This document shows, one piece after another, positions 35,454 through 44,183 of a stretch of DNA of 64,000 bases. Position 1 is the stretch's first letter, and each line of letters opens with the position of its first letter. The notes under the pieces are model-generated. The model did no database searches. It was not told where the DNA came from and saw only the letters and a list, made by a program, of their open reading frames with translations. Location of the stretch: the NCBI RefSeq assembly GCF_026314945.1, contig NZ_CP111121.1, forward strand, positions 3,100,001 through 3,164,000, written 5' to 3'. A program made the position numbers and the translations under genes. The stretch is from Chryseobacterium fluminis. Its GTDB lineage: Bacteria; Bacteroidota; Bacteroidia; Flavobacteriales; Weeksellaceae.

Positions 35454-36419
35454 GTGACCAGAATCTTAGCATATCGTTTTTCCGCTTTTGGTGACGTTGC
35501 AATGACCGCACCTGTTTTCCGTGAGTTTTTAGAACAAAATCCGGAGGTGGAAATCATTATGGTTTCCAGAAGCAATTTTGAGAATTTATTTGCTGATATA
35601 CCCAATGTTATATTCAAAGGAATCAACTTGGATGATTATAAGGGTTTCTTTGGATTAAACAGGCTTGCGAATGAGCTCATTAAAGAATTCAGGCCGGATT
35701 TAATCGCCAATCTTCATGATGTTATCAGGACTAAAGTTTTAGATAAAATTTATAGGAGAAAGGGGTTTAAAGTATTTAAGATCAATAAAGGAAAAGAGGA
35801 GAAAGAACATTTAACCGACATCTGGAATCTCAATAAAGTTCAGCTGAAAAAAACAACAGAGCGGTATGCGGATGTTTTTCGTGAAATGGGCTTTAATGTA
35901 GTATTATCTCATCGGCTGAGACCGACCTCCACATCTAAATCCGGGATTGGTTTTGCACCTTTTGCCCAGCATAAAGGAAAAATGCTGCCGTTGGAAAAAT
36001 CTTACGAATTAGTAAGAATATTGGCTCAAAAGCATAAAATCTATTTCTTCGGAGGCGGAAAACAAGAGACTGAAACCCTGGAAAGATGGGAAAGGGAAAT
36101 ACCCAACACCCAAAGTCTGTCAGGAAAACTGAGCCTTAAGGAGGAACTCAATAAAATTTCTGAACTGGAACTCATGATCTCTATGGACTCTGCCAATATG
36201 CATCTGGCAAGTCTCATGGGAACCAGATGCATCTCTATCTGGGGATCTACTCATCCTTACGCAGGGTTCTTAGGCTTTGGACAGAATGAGGAGGATGTGG
36301 TTCAGGTAAAGGATCTTACCTGCAGGCCATGTTCTGTTTTTGGTGATAAAGAATGTTATCGCGGTGACTGGGCTTGTCTGGAAGAGCTTAACCTACAGAA
36401 AATTATACAGAAAATTTAA
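35454..36419 (+). CDS. Glycosyltransferase family 9 (heptosyltransferase-like)
   Basis: A 321-residue GT9 protein, start GTG 35454 giving MTRILAYRFSAFGDVAMTAPV, the typical ADP-heptose transferase N-terminus. Later landmarks: FAPFAQHKGKMLP, SLKEELNKISELELMISMDSANMHLA and GSTHPYAGF, the family's nucleotide-sugar-binding region. CRPCSVFGDKECYRGDWAC near the C-terminus holds four cysteines, common in GT9 heptosyltransferases. It probably adds a core sugar to lipid A. A good terminator follows. Confidence 0.88.
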   Translation: MTRILAYRFSAFGDVAMTAPVFREFLEQNPEVEIIMVSRSNFENLFADIPNVIFKGINLDDYKGFFGLNRLANELIKEFRPDLIANLHDVIRTKVLDKIYRRKGFKVFKINKGKEEKEHLTDIWNLNKVQLKKTTERYADVFREMGFNVVLSHRLRPTSTSKSGIGFAPFAQHKGKMLPLEKSYELVRILAQKHKIYFFGGGKQETETLERWEREIPNTQSLSGKLSLKEELNKISELELMISMDSANMHLASLMGTRCISIWGSTHPYAGFLGFGQNEEDVVQVKDLTCRPCSVFGDKECYRGDWACLEELNLQKIIQKI

Positions 36420-36421
36420 AT

Positions 36422-36453
36422 AAATGCCGTTTTATCATTGTAAAACGGCATTT
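36422..36453 (+). terminator. Intrinsic terminator after GT9 gene
   Basis: Stem AAATGCCGTTTTA (36422-36434) with TAAAACGGCATTT (36441-36453), six-base loop, then more T. Confidence 0.85.
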
Positions 36454-36528
36454 TTGTTTCTTTTTATTATTTGGAATTGTTTTTAATAAAAGATTTTAAT
36501 CCGTATTATTAATTGTGGGCAGATCCCT

Positions 36529-36975
36529 TTAATGTACAGGAATAGCTATTGTATTTTTTATCCTTTTCTGTTTGGCGAGATAGACTTCTTTTGTTTTCGT
36601 ATCAGTCAGTTTGATATAATCTCCTGACCGGTCTATTTTTAAAACTATTTTCTCACTGTTTTTTGAGTTTGTAAGCGTAATGATGTCATCTTTAATGGTA
36701 GGCTTTAAAAGTGCTTTTCTGTCTTCTGTACCAACTCCCGGATTCATTTGAAAGAAAGCTTCTTCATTACTGAGAAAAACCAAAACTTTTGAATGAGCCT
36801 GCTGAGGTTTAGTAACACTTTTGCTTTTGTACTCATATGCCTTCGCGTTAGTAAAATCAGAATCAGTAAATTTTGATGGTTTCAGCACTTCCGGAGCATC
36901 TGCCTTTATGACTTCCTGAGAATAATAAGTGGCAAAGGGTAAGCATATGACCAGCAGGATATATAATTGTTTCAT
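36529..36975 (-). CDS. Exported hypothetical protein of the DUF4280 block
   Basis: A 148-residue protein with a signal peptide (MKQLYILLVICLPFATYYSQ); no lipobox. The mature part is basic and probably beta-rich (VLVFLSNEEAFFQMNPG, IVLKIDRSGDYIKLTD). It is the last gene of the minus-strand block and begins 22 bases after the lipoprotein gene. An immunity or envelope accessory role for the block's large protein is possible but unproven. No family recognised. Confidence 0.65.
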   Translation of the reverse strand: MKQLYILLVICLPFATYYSQEVIKADAPEVLKPSKFTDSDFTNAKAYEYKSKSVTKPQQAHSKVLVFLSNEEAFFQMNPGVGTEDRKALLKPTIKDDIITLTNSKNSEKIVLKIDRSGDYIKLTDTKTKEVYLAKQKRIKNTIAIPVH

Positions 36976-36997
36976 TATTATCTTAGATTGTTACATT

Positions 36998-37813
36998 TTA
37001 CTTCAGCTCAGAAAAAGAACTGCTGTATCGGAAAACTTCAAAAGAATCGGAGCCTTTGGGCTTGTGTAAAATAATATAATTGGAATTCAGCATTCCTTCT
37101 TTTTTGTCTTCAGCGGATAATACACCCATGCCCTTATTTTGAGAAATATTTTCCAAAGCAACGGCTCTTCCGTGTCCCAGTATTTTTATGGTAAATTCAT
37201 TAAAATCAGGAAGTAAGTCTTTGTGAGAGGAAAAATAATTTTTAAGATTTTCATTGTATTTTTTCTGGCCCTCTTCAGAAAGTCCGTCTGCAATAAAAAG
37301 ATCGTTTTTAGCTTTAGAAATTTCTTTCATAAACTGATCTCCGTTTCCTGAATGCAGAAGATTTCTCAGTTCATCATATTTTGCAAAAACCTCATCGTGC
37401 AGCTTGCTTTTATCCATCTTTGAAATATCCTGAGAGTTATTCAGGTTGTTGATTCCGGGAGTGGCTTCTGCGTCAAACTCCCATTTAAACTCATAGGAAG
37501 GAACCGGCTTTTCAAGCTTTGGAAATTCAAGTTTTTTTACTTCCTGGATGTTATTGTAATCTTTATTCTGAAGAAGGTAAATTCCCGTATTTCTGCTTAT
37601 TTCATTCAGGATTTCCGAAGTTATTTCTTTCTGATTTTTATTAGCTGAAATCTTTATCCGTACTTCCTGTTTTCCATTGGAGAAAATATATTGATTCAGT
37701 TTATAGGGCCCGGGAATTCCGTTATTTTCGTGGGATTGTCCCACGAGGAAATCATTTAAATATATTTCGTAGTCTACATTTCTTATTTCATGATTAAGAA
37801 GGTATGATTTCAT
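36998..37813 (-). CDS. Hypothetical protein, probably the body of a frameshifted lipoprotein
   Basis: A 271-residue open frame starting MKSYLLNHEIRNVDYEIYLND, unrecognised, with no signal peptide of its own. The first part looks beta-rich (LNQYIFSNGKQEVRIKIS), the second half helical and charged. Immediately upstream, in another frame, lies a short lipoprotein signal (37810-37932). Adding one A to the A7 run there joins the two into a 311-residue lipoprotein whose linker reads KKESNQPANEQNITKKIPS. The intact gene would then start at 37932, coupled to the stop of the 1012-residue gene. As it stands, the body may not be exported. Confidence 0.7.
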   Translation of the reverse strand: MKSYLLNHEIRNVDYEIYLNDFLVGQSHENNGIPGPYKLNQYIFSNGKQEVRIKISANKNQKEITSEILNEISRNTGIYLLQNKDYNNIQEVKKLEFPKLEKPVPSYEFKWEFDAEATPGINNLNNSQDISKMDKSKLHDEVFAKYDELRNLLHSGNGDQFMKEISKAKNDLFIADGLSEEGQKKYNENLKNYFSSHKDLLPDFNEFTIKILGHGRAVALENISQNKGMGVLSAEDKKEGMLNSNYIILHKPKGSDSFEVFRYSSSFSELK

Positions 37814-37932
37814 TGATGGTATTTTTTTTGTGATATTTTGTTCGTTTGCAGGCTGATTGCTTTCTTTTTTTCATTGCCGCAGCATACAAACAGTAAGGTA
37901 CAAGAGGTAACTGTTAATAAAAAATGTCTCAT
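37810..37932 (-). CDS. Detached lipoprotein signal (5' part of frameshifted gene)
   Basis: ATG 37932 opens MRHFLLTVTSCTLLFVCCGN, a lipoprotein signal with cysteines at 17 and 18, but the frame ends 40 codons on at TGA 37812-37810. The start shares a base with the TAA of the upstream gene (TAATG), the hallmark of coupled translation, so it is a real start. The A7 run within codons 21-23 is the likely site of a lost A. See the 36998-37813 entry for the rest. Confidence 0.6.
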   Translation of the reverse strand: MRHFLLTVTSCTLLFVCCGNEKKKAISLQTNKISQKKYHQ

Positions 37933-40900
37933 TATTTTATTTCTCCTTTATTTTTAAAAATATTAATCTTGTCTTCGTAATCAGGAATGAGTTGTACTGT
38001 TTTAGCATCACTTTTGTCGGAATATCCTGCTTCTGCCCATACTTTTAAAGTAACGCCGGCAAAATAAAAATCTGCATCCCAGTCATTATTTTTCCCGAAG
38101 TTTTTTCCCAAGGTAAGCGTTACGCTTGTGTTGGCTTCTGCCCCGATACCTGCTCCCAGAGATTTCTTTTTGTTCTCTTCCGCATCAAAAGACTTGTTTT
38201 TCTCTGCTTTTACATATATTTTAAGAGAAAAACTGGCATGCAGCACTCCCTTTAATTCTCCCTGTAAAGCAATACTGCCACTAAACGCTTCATCTGCAAA
38301 ATTATATTTAATATTCGCAGGCGTAGATTCTCCGTCTTTAGAATCTGCCCCCACCAGTGTAATTGCAGCAGAGAGTTCAAAATACAATTCATAATTAACT
38401 TCCACCCGGCCGCCACTAAAAAGATTGGCAAGCCAGGATACAAGATCCAGCGCATCAATAATGGCTCCCCATGGCTTAAATTTACTTCCCAGTGCTAAGA
38501 TATCTAATTTTACTTTAGCACCGATAATGGGATCTGCAACAATTCTGCCTTCTAACTCTGCTGTAATATGACCTGCCTTAGAAACTCCATATCCTATCCC
38601 CAGACCGACACCGATACTTGGAGGGTTAAGCTCAAAGCTCATAGGAAGTGCATTTAACCTGGCCATAAGTCCTTTCTGAGTGGCCGGAGAAGTCTGGAGC
38701 CGTCTGTTTTCTGCCTGAGCATCAGAAACCCCCAGATCTCCGTCTACTTTATTGACAATCCAAAAAAGAGGCTTAAGCATCGTTCTGTATTTTTCAGCAA
38801 AATCATGGCCCAATTTTATAACGTCGTCTTCGCCACTTACTTCGCATTCTACATACAGGCCGAAAGATGTTTTTCTGCCTACGTAATGCTGTAAATGATT
38901 GGCCACTTTTTTATCAAGAATATCTTTTCTTGTACTGTTGTTCTGGGTATTGACTTTTCCTTCATTAAATCCGCTATAATACTCATCCAGTGGAGTTGTG
39001 GTGTTATAGTAAAGGGGAGTATCAATATTATAATTAAAATTAATCACCCATTTCATATCCGGGAATACCCGGACTCCGGCTATTTGATTGGGGTATCTGC
39101 AGGTTGTAACGGGAACGAAGTAGGTCTGATGAATCTGCTCTTTGTTAAAAAACTTCAATAAGTATCTTACAACCCAGGCATTTTTGAAATTATCATTTAA
39201 AAGACCTTTTGACATATATTCCTGTTTCCCGTACAGGTAATTATTAATTTTATCGTCGTAGGACTTATTATACTTATATTTAAGTTTTAATGTAATAGAA
39301 TCGTTGCCCTCATCAATGATAAAATCCGTTCCTTCCTGCAGTCCCTGAATTCCCGAAACGGAGATTCCCTTAAAAACTTCCTGCACTTCTTTGGGTTGGG
39401 GAGTTCCTTTCATTTCCTGATCGGTAGGGACTTTCTGAATGCTGAGTTTCGGAGCCTTACTGGCATTGGAGGGATGATACACCAGCGGACCTCCCGGAGC
39501 AGGAGATTTTGCAAGATCCAGAACTCTCTGTATAAATAAGGTGGGATCTTGGGAAGGCCGGTATTGTCCGACAATCCAGTCCATTTTAAAAACGTCTTTA
39601 ATTCCTTCATGGGGCTTTTCGTCATTCAGAATCATCTGACACAGATATCCGTTTTTAGCAGTTCGTACGTTCTCAGGGACGGCATCTTTAGACTGAAGAT
39701 ATTTTGCGGTAATTTTTACATCCTTTGCTTCTTTATCTCCTGCTACAATATCCACCCATCTTTTGGTGCTGTCCTTTACCTGATCGCCCGTACTGTACTC
39801 ATTGAAAATCTCATGATCAGTTTCTCCGTCGTTAATGATAATTTTTGAATAGGCACAAGGATTTTTATCTTTATAATTATAGTCAATATCACCAATATAC
39901 TGTATCATATTGGCTTTTTTCTGCTCCAGCCTGGCCATCACCATTTCCATTTCCTCATACTTTACCCAGAAAACAGGAGAAACATCCAGATCATCAAAAT
40001 CTCTTTTAGATTCGGAAATTCTCCGGATCTGGCTGCTGTCCGGCTGATAGGTATATTCTTTTTTTGTTTTAGTATTGGTAATCTTTATATCGACAGAGTA
40101 GGCTTTTACTTTTTTGTCCTTAATATGGATGGTATCTTTCCAGTCGGGATTAATAAAGATGGGAAATTCATAGGCGATATTGGCTGTTCCAAGACTGATG
40201 TGGATGCTGCCTGCATCTTTTACAGTAGGAGAGTAGTCTACCAACTTTCCTTTTATAATAGGCTCTTCCAATAAAACTTTATGGTTTTCATCTGTAAGCT
40301 TTATCTCAACCTCCAAATGTTCAAAAGATGGCTCTTCTTCTATTTTTCCGTACTTCGCTTTATACTGATCACTGATTTTGAGAGGGAGCATATGGGTCGC
40401 CACATGAAATTTAATAACCTCACCGTAAGAATAATAGCCATCATTGATCTTAAACTCTTTGATTTCGGGATCTACATTCTGCTTGTCAAAATATGCTAAA
40501 TAAACTTTCGGTTTATCAATGGTCAGGAAGTGAAAATTTAAGCCTTTTCCCGGGATATGGCTGAAAACTTCCATTCTATGGTAATTCCCAAGCCAGACAT
40601 CATGTTCGTTAGGGGTAATCTCTATCGCCGAACCCTGTTTATACTGATCATCAATTCCCAAATATTTTACAGAAACATCTCCGCCACCCAAATCTGCCCA
40701 TAAGGGAAGCTTTTCATTTTCAGGGGTTTTTAAGGCTTCTCCATAGAGATACGATAAAATAAAAGCCCATTTTGCTCCGTGTACTGTGGTCTGGGGATTG
40801 GTGGTCTTTGATCCCAGAATGTTCGCATTGTTTTCCAGTACAAACCGATGGGTTTTTCCACTGAGAAGATAAACGACCACATCGGGAACTACGGTGAACT

Positions 40901-40970
40901 CCTTTCTTCCGTCTATCTCGTGATAGCAGGCCTTTATTCCTTTCAAAATATCTTCCATTTTATCTTGCAT
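37932..40970 (-). CDS. Large (1012-residue) protein of the DUF4280 block, candidate cargo
   Basis: A large protein with no signal peptide and no named domain I recognise. The first 330 residues are beta-rich (PKVYLAYFDKQNVDPEIKEF), looking like tandem Ig-like or carbohydrate-binding modules. A central part (330-780) holds mixed segments including YTYQPDSSQIRRISESKRDF. The last 226 residues (from about 787) are Gly-rich amphipathic strands (GVGLGIGYGVSKAGHITAEL, FSGSIALQGELKGVLHASFS), as in membrane-inserting or barrel-like regions. Its ATG overlaps the end of the DUF4280 gene by 11 bases; ATG 40958 is an alternative. Lack of a signal peptide and the PAAR-like neighbour fit cargo of a contractile secretion system; this is inference. 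Confidence 0.75.
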   Translation of the reverse strand: MQDKMEDILKGIKACYHEIDGRKEFTVVPDVVVYLLSGKTHRFVLENNANILGSKTTNPQTTVHGAKWAFILSYLYGEALKTPENEKLPLWADLGGGDVSVKYLGIDDQYKQGSAIEITPNEHDVWLGNYHRMEVFSHIPGKGLNFHFLTIDKPKVYLAYFDKQNVDPEIKEFKINDGYYSYGEVIKFHVATHMLPLKISDQYKAKYGKIEEEPSFEHLEVEIKLTDENHKVLLEEPIIKGKLVDYSPTVKDAGSIHISLGTANIAYEFPIFINPDWKDTIHIKDKKVKAYSVDIKITNTKTKKEYTYQPDSSQIRRISESKRDFDDLDVSPVFWVKYEEMEMVMARLEQKKANMIQYIGDIDYNYKDKNPCAYSKIIINDGETDHEIFNEYSTGDQVKDSTKRWVDIVAGDKEAKDVKITAKYLQSKDAVPENVRTAKNGYLCQMILNDEKPHEGIKDVFKMDWIVGQYRPSQDPTLFIQRVLDLAKSPAPGGPLVYHPSNASKAPKLSIQKVPTDQEMKGTPQPKEVQEVFKGISVSGIQGLQEGTDFIIDEGNDSITLKLKYKYNKSYDDKINNYLYGKQEYMSKGLLNDNFKNAWVVRYLLKFFNKEQIHQTYFVPVTTCRYPNQIAGVRVFPDMKWVINFNYNIDTPLYYNTTTPLDEYYSGFNEGKVNTQNNSTRKDILDKKVANHLQHYVGRKTSFGLYVECEVSGEDDVIKLGHDFAEKYRTMLKPLFWIVNKVDGDLGVSDAQAENRRLQTSPATQKGLMARLNALPMSFELNPPSIGVGLGIGYGVSKAGHITAELEGRIVADPIIGAKVKLDILALGSKFKPWGAIIDALDLVSWLANLFSGGRVEVNYELYFELSAAITLVGADSKDGESTPANIKYNFADEAFSGSIALQGELKGVLHASFSLKIYVKAEKNKSFDAEENKKKSLGAGIGAEANTSVTLTLGKNFGKNNDWDADFYFAGVTLKVWAEAGYSDKSDAKTVQLIPDYEDKINIFKNKGEIK

Positions 40971-41436
40971 TTAACAGATCGTAAGGATAAGTAAGGGCAT
41001 TATTTTTTAAATTCAGGACAGGATTGATATGAGACTGTAATTCTTCATCTCCATTCTGAATACTGCTTTCGGAAGGCTCCCCGATCTGCCCGGTTTTCAA
41101 AATGCTGATGCAGTCTTTTCCGCCAATAGGACAGGTGGCCTTGCTGTCTTCCAGTAAAATAAATCCGTCAGGGGGAGAGTATTTTTCTTTTTCATAGTAG
41201 CCGCTCCATTCTGTAACACTGGCTGTGCAGGGGCTGTTGTTCATCTTTTTACAGGAGCCGAATGTGTTTTTTTCGAAAGTAAGGCCTATATCTTTATGAG
41301 TAGCAGCCAATTTCGAACTGCCGTTAAAGTCATTAATGAAGTACTTCTGCTGGGTAAGTACTTTTAGTTTGTCCGGAGTAGTACCAAACTGACATTGGCA
41401 CAAGGCTCCCTGTACTACCTTTTGTTTTAAGGACAT
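40960..41436 (-). CDS. DUF4280 (PAAR-like) protein
   Basis: A 158-residue protein matching DUF4280: an N-terminal KVVQGALCQCQFGTTPDKL, a central TFGSCKKMNNSPCTASV, and a C-terminal ATCPIGGKDCISILKTGQ. In Bacteroidota such proteins are thought to act as spike-tip (PAAR-like) units of type VI secretion subtype iii, carrying or pairing with effectors. No other secretion structural genes are in the window, so this would be an orphan tip-plus-cargo unit. Cysteine positions suggest a metal-bound tip, as in PAAR proteins. Confidence 0.82.
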   Translation of the reverse strand: MSLKQKVVQGALCQCQFGTTPDKLKVLTQQKYFINDFNGSSKLAATHKDIGLTFEKNTFGSCKKMNNSPCTASVTEWSGYYEKEKYSPPDGFILLEDSKATCPIGGKDCISILKTGQIGEPSESSIQNGDEELQSHINPVLNLKNNALTYPYDLLNAR

Positions 41437-41492
41437 ATTAATATAATTTTGTGTGGTAGGTAAATTTAGTGTTTTTTATTCAAACAGGATTT

Positions 41493-42473
41493 TTACCAGT
41501 CGTTTTCATACCTGTTTTTATAAAATCCCCATGGATTAGGCTCAGAGACGACCATTCCGCCTGTGATAAAGGGGCTGTCCCTGTCTAGTTTTCGGTCTTT
41601 ATATTCTCCGGTATTTTCCTGAAATTGGGTATAATTGATCCTTTTGATGAAAATTTTATTTCCTGCCCAGTCTTTTGTGTAAACTTCAAAATAGGCCTGA
41701 ATATGCATTGGAAAATGATGATAAACGTCCATGTCAAAAATAACTTTTAGAGACATAAAGCAGCTTTGGTGGGTATAATGACGAGGGATAAAATATGGAT
41801 GCGCAGCCATCTCGTTACTGTTAAATTCTATAACAAAAGAATGGTATTTTGTGGGGATTTTATGAATTAACTGCGTTCCTGAAAATTTTACAGGAGGTCT
41901 GTAAGGAATAACGGATAGGTTTAATGAAGTTTCGGTTGTTCTGAATTCGCCATAATCAATAAATTTAGGATGGAAAAACAGATTCCAAAACCAATCGTAT
42001 TTTAAACTCCTTTCTACACTCGTTTTATCAGACAGCTTTTTATCAGCAGCAGCAAAAAAACTGTACAGAGAGTCACTTTGATGATTTTGTACTATCTTTT
42101 GTTTTTCCAGCTCCCACCGGGACATCGTTTCTTTATGGTTAAGTATTTCACTTGTGGTCAGTCCTTTCTCATTAATAACGGTCTGAAGCGGATACAACGC
42201 TTTCGATATTGATTCTCCCAATATCTCGTTAATACGGTCTGGCTGGTGCTGATTGTAATAGATGTTTTCCTTATGAACCGTCAAGGTCCCTCGGTTATAT
42301 TCCAGGCTCAACTCCACATTTATATCATAATCTATTCTTTTTGAGGGGATTTCTTCGTTTTCTGAAAAGTATTTTACAGTAATACCATATTTTCTTTGAG
42401 TTAACCCAAAAGGTTTTATTCTAAGGCTGTTAAGTCTTCTCAGAATTTCCTTTTTTGACATTAATACGTCCAT
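41493..42473 (-). CDS. Hypothetical protein, first gene of the DUF4280 block
   Basis: A 326-residue protein, unrecognised. No signal peptide. It is basic and rich in aromatic residues (RLNSLRIKPFGLTQRKYGIT, YDWFWNLFFHPKFIDYGEF). The C-terminal half (HQSCFMSLKVIFDMDVYHHF) may be a beta-sandwich. Start MDVLMSKKEIL; ATG 42461 (MSKKEIL) is possible. It lies 56 bases upstream of the DUF4280 gene on the same strand, and 143 bases from the tRNA-Val pair. A chaperone or adaptor role in loading is only a guess. Confidence 0.6.
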   Translation of the reverse strand: MDVLMSKKEILRRLNSLRIKPFGLTQRKYGITVKYFSENEEIPSKRIDYDINVELSLEYNRGTLTVHKENIYYNQHQPDRINEILGESISKALYPLQTVINEKGLTTSEILNHKETMSRWELEKQKIVQNHQSDSLYSFFAAADKKLSDKTSVERSLKYDWFWNLFFHPKFIDYGEFRTTETSLNLSVIPYRPPVKFSGTQLIHKIPTKYHSFVIEFNSNEMAAHPYFIPRHYTHQSCFMSLKVIFDMDVYHHFPMHIQAYFEVYTKDWAGNKIFIKRINYTQFQENTGEYKDRKLDRDSPFITGGMVVSEPNPWGFYKNRYENDW

Positions 42474-42587
42474 GGCTGATTCATTTTTTATTCAACACTA
42501 TTTCTACATCTGAACCGAAAAATAGGGATATAAAGAAAATAGAAATAATTTCTTCATGAGTTTTCGATTGGTTATTATAAAAATAAA

Positions 42588-42615
42588 AAAATCTCTCAGA
42601 AGTCTGAGAGATTTT
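42588..42615 (-). terminator. Terminator of the tRNA-Val operon
   Basis: Thirteen-base perfect stem (42588-42600 with 42603-42615) followed on the minus strand by a long T-run; it begins one base after the mature 3' end of the second tRNA. Confidence 0.85.
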
Positions 42616-42616
42616 G

Positions 42617-42691
42617 TGGGCCCTGAGGGATTCGAACCCCCGACCCTCTGGGTGTAAACCAGATGCTCTGAACCAACTGAGCTAAGAGCCC
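42617..42691 (-). tRNA. tRNA-Val (anticodon TAC)
   Basis: A 75-base cloverleaf on the minus strand: acceptor GGGCTCT/AGGGCCC, D-arm TAGCTCAGTTGG, anticodon stem TCTGG/CCAGA with loop TTTACAC, T-arm GGGTTCGAATCCC, discriminator A. CCA is not encoded. It is nearly identical to the second copy 32 bases away, differing mainly in the acceptor stem. Confidence 0.95.
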
Positions 42692-42723
42692 GATTTTTTT
42701 TGAAAGGTTTCGTTTCCTTTTTG

Positions 42724-42798
42724 TGGGTCCTGAGGGATTCGAACCCCCGACCCTCTGGGTGTAAACCAGATGCTCTGAACCAACTGAGCTAAGAACCC
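42724..42798 (-). tRNA. tRNA-Val (anticodon TAC)
   Basis: A 75-base cloverleaf with acceptor GGGTTCT/AGGACCC, the same D-, anticodon and T-arms as the copy at 42617, loop TTTACAC, discriminator A, no CCA encoded. It is the first tRNA transcribed from the promoter at 42831-42861. Confidence 0.95.
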
Positions 42799-42830
42799 TC
42801 TTTATCGTTGTTTCCTCGATTAGAGTGGTG

Positions 42831-42861
42831 CAAATATACGACTTATTTGGAAATCTCCAAA
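42831..42861 (-). promoter_or_regulatory. Promoter of the tRNA-Val pair
   Basis: On the minus strand TTTG (42861-42858), 19-base spacer, TATATTTG (42838-42831): a full match to the flavobacterial consensus. The -33 element lies inside the 3' end of folC. Confidence 0.65.
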
Positions 42862-44087
42862 TTTTTTTCTAAAAATTCTCCGACTACAAAGTTGCTTCCG
42901 CCGATAAAAATCATTTCTTCATTTGTACATTCCTCTTTTGCAGAAAGATACGCATCCTGTACCGTGTCGAAAATTTTGTAAGAAATTTTTGCATTCACCA
43001 GAAGATTTTCATACTCCTGAGGCGGCCTTCCCCTGTGGATCGCCGGTTTTGCAAAATAAAATTCAGAATCGTCCGGTAATATATTCATCACCTCATCTAT
43101 TTTTTTATCATTTACAAAACCTAAAATAATATGTTTGTGTTTATTTATTGAATTTAACTGGTCAAAAACATAGGCTAAACCTGCCTGGTTGTGTCCGGTG
43201 TCACAAATGATCAGTGGGTTTTTTGAAAATTCAAACCAACGGCCGATAAATTTTGTATTCTGATGAACGTGTAAAAGGCCTTCTTCAATACTTCGATCAG
43301 AAATAACGATATTTAATTTTCTTAGTTCTTCAATTAAAGCAAGAACGGTTTTGATATTTTTTTTCTGGTAATTTCCTTTCAGATCGGATGACAAATCCGT
43401 GGTCAGCAGACTTGCATCCACGAAGGGAGCATTCTCTTCAATGGCTTTGCTTCTGATAATCTCTTTTACTGTTTCATTGTCATCTCCGGAGATGATGGAT
43501 ATACCGGGCTTAATTATTCCCGCTTTTTCACCTGCAATTTCTTCGATGGTATTTCCCAGGATATTCTGATGGTCGAGCTCTACATTAGTAATTGCGGCAA
43601 CTAAAGGGGTGATAATGTTGGTAGAATCCAATCTCCCTCCCAAGCCTACTTCAATGATAGCAAAATCTGCATTTTTTTGGTGAAAATACTCAAAAGCCAT
43701 AATCGTGGTAAATTCGAAAAACGAAGGAAGAATATCTTTCGGAAGGTTTTTAAGCTTCTGGATAAAATTATATACAAATTCCTTATCACAATTTTCACCG
43801 TTTATTTTGATACGTTCTGTAAAATCAATAAGATGGGGTGAATTATATAAACCTGTTTTGTAACCTTCTTCCTGCAGTACTGAAGCGAGCATATTGCTTG
43901 AGGAACCTTTCCCGTTTGTGCCGCCAATGTGGATACATTTAATTTTTTTTTGAGGATTATCAAAAAAATCACAGAGCCTTTTAATATTATCCAAACCAGG
44001 CTTATAAGCTTTCTCTCCATCGATCTGATAATTCGGAGCCTGTACAAAGAGCCATTCTACAGCTTCCTGATATTGTTCGTTTGTCAT
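42843..44087 (-). CDS. folC: Bifunctional dihydrofolate/folylpolyglutamate synthase
   Basis: Adds glutamate to dihydropteroate and folates. The 414-residue Mur-ligase-like protein has the P-loop IGGTNGKGSSSNML (about 55-68), DFTERIKING, GLGGRLDSTN and ITNVELDHQNILGNTIEEIAGEKAGIIK, the core FolC motifs, and the C-terminal domain with CDTGHNQAGLAY. Its last codons overlap the tRNA-Val promoter. Divergent from the TolC-like gene; 96 bases separate the two start codons. Confidence 0.93.
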   Translation of the reverse strand: MTNEQYQEAVEWLFVQAPNYQIDGEKAYKPGLDNIKRLCDFFDNPQKKIKCIHIGGTNGKGSSSNMLASVLQEEGYKTGLYNSPHLIDFTERIKINGENCDKEFVYNFIQKLKNLPKDILPSFFEFTTIMAFEYFHQKNADFAIIEVGLGGRLDSTNIITPLVAAITNVELDHQNILGNTIEEIAGEKAGIIKPGISIISGDDNETVKEIIRSKAIEENAPFVDASLLTTDLSSDLKGNYQKKNIKTVLALIEELRKLNIVISDRSIEEGLLHVHQNTKFIGRWFEFSKNPLIICDTGHNQAGLAYVFDQLNSINKHKHIILGFVNDKKIDEVMNILPDDSEFYFAKPAIHRGRPPQEYENLLVNAKISYKIFDTVQDAYLSAKEECTNEEMIFIGGSNFVVGEFLEKNLEISK

Positions 44088-44130
44088 GATGCAAAATTCT
44101 TAAAAGTTTTTAAAATAAAATATTAATTTT

Positions 44131-44156
44131 TTGAAACTGTAACTTTTTTATATTTG
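44131..44156 (+). promoter_or_regulatory. Putative promoter of the TolC-like gene
   Basis: TTG (44131-44133), 15-base spacer, TATATTTG (44149-44156), 12 bases or more before the candidate starts at 44169 and 44184. Confidence 0.45.
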
Positions 44157-44183
44157 ACACGTCTAATCATGGAAAAATCTCAT

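Noticed and set aside
42617..42798. Direct repeat of about 75 bases, at first CRISPR-like
   Set aside because: Both units fold as tRNA-Val; there are only two and no spacer array or cas genes.
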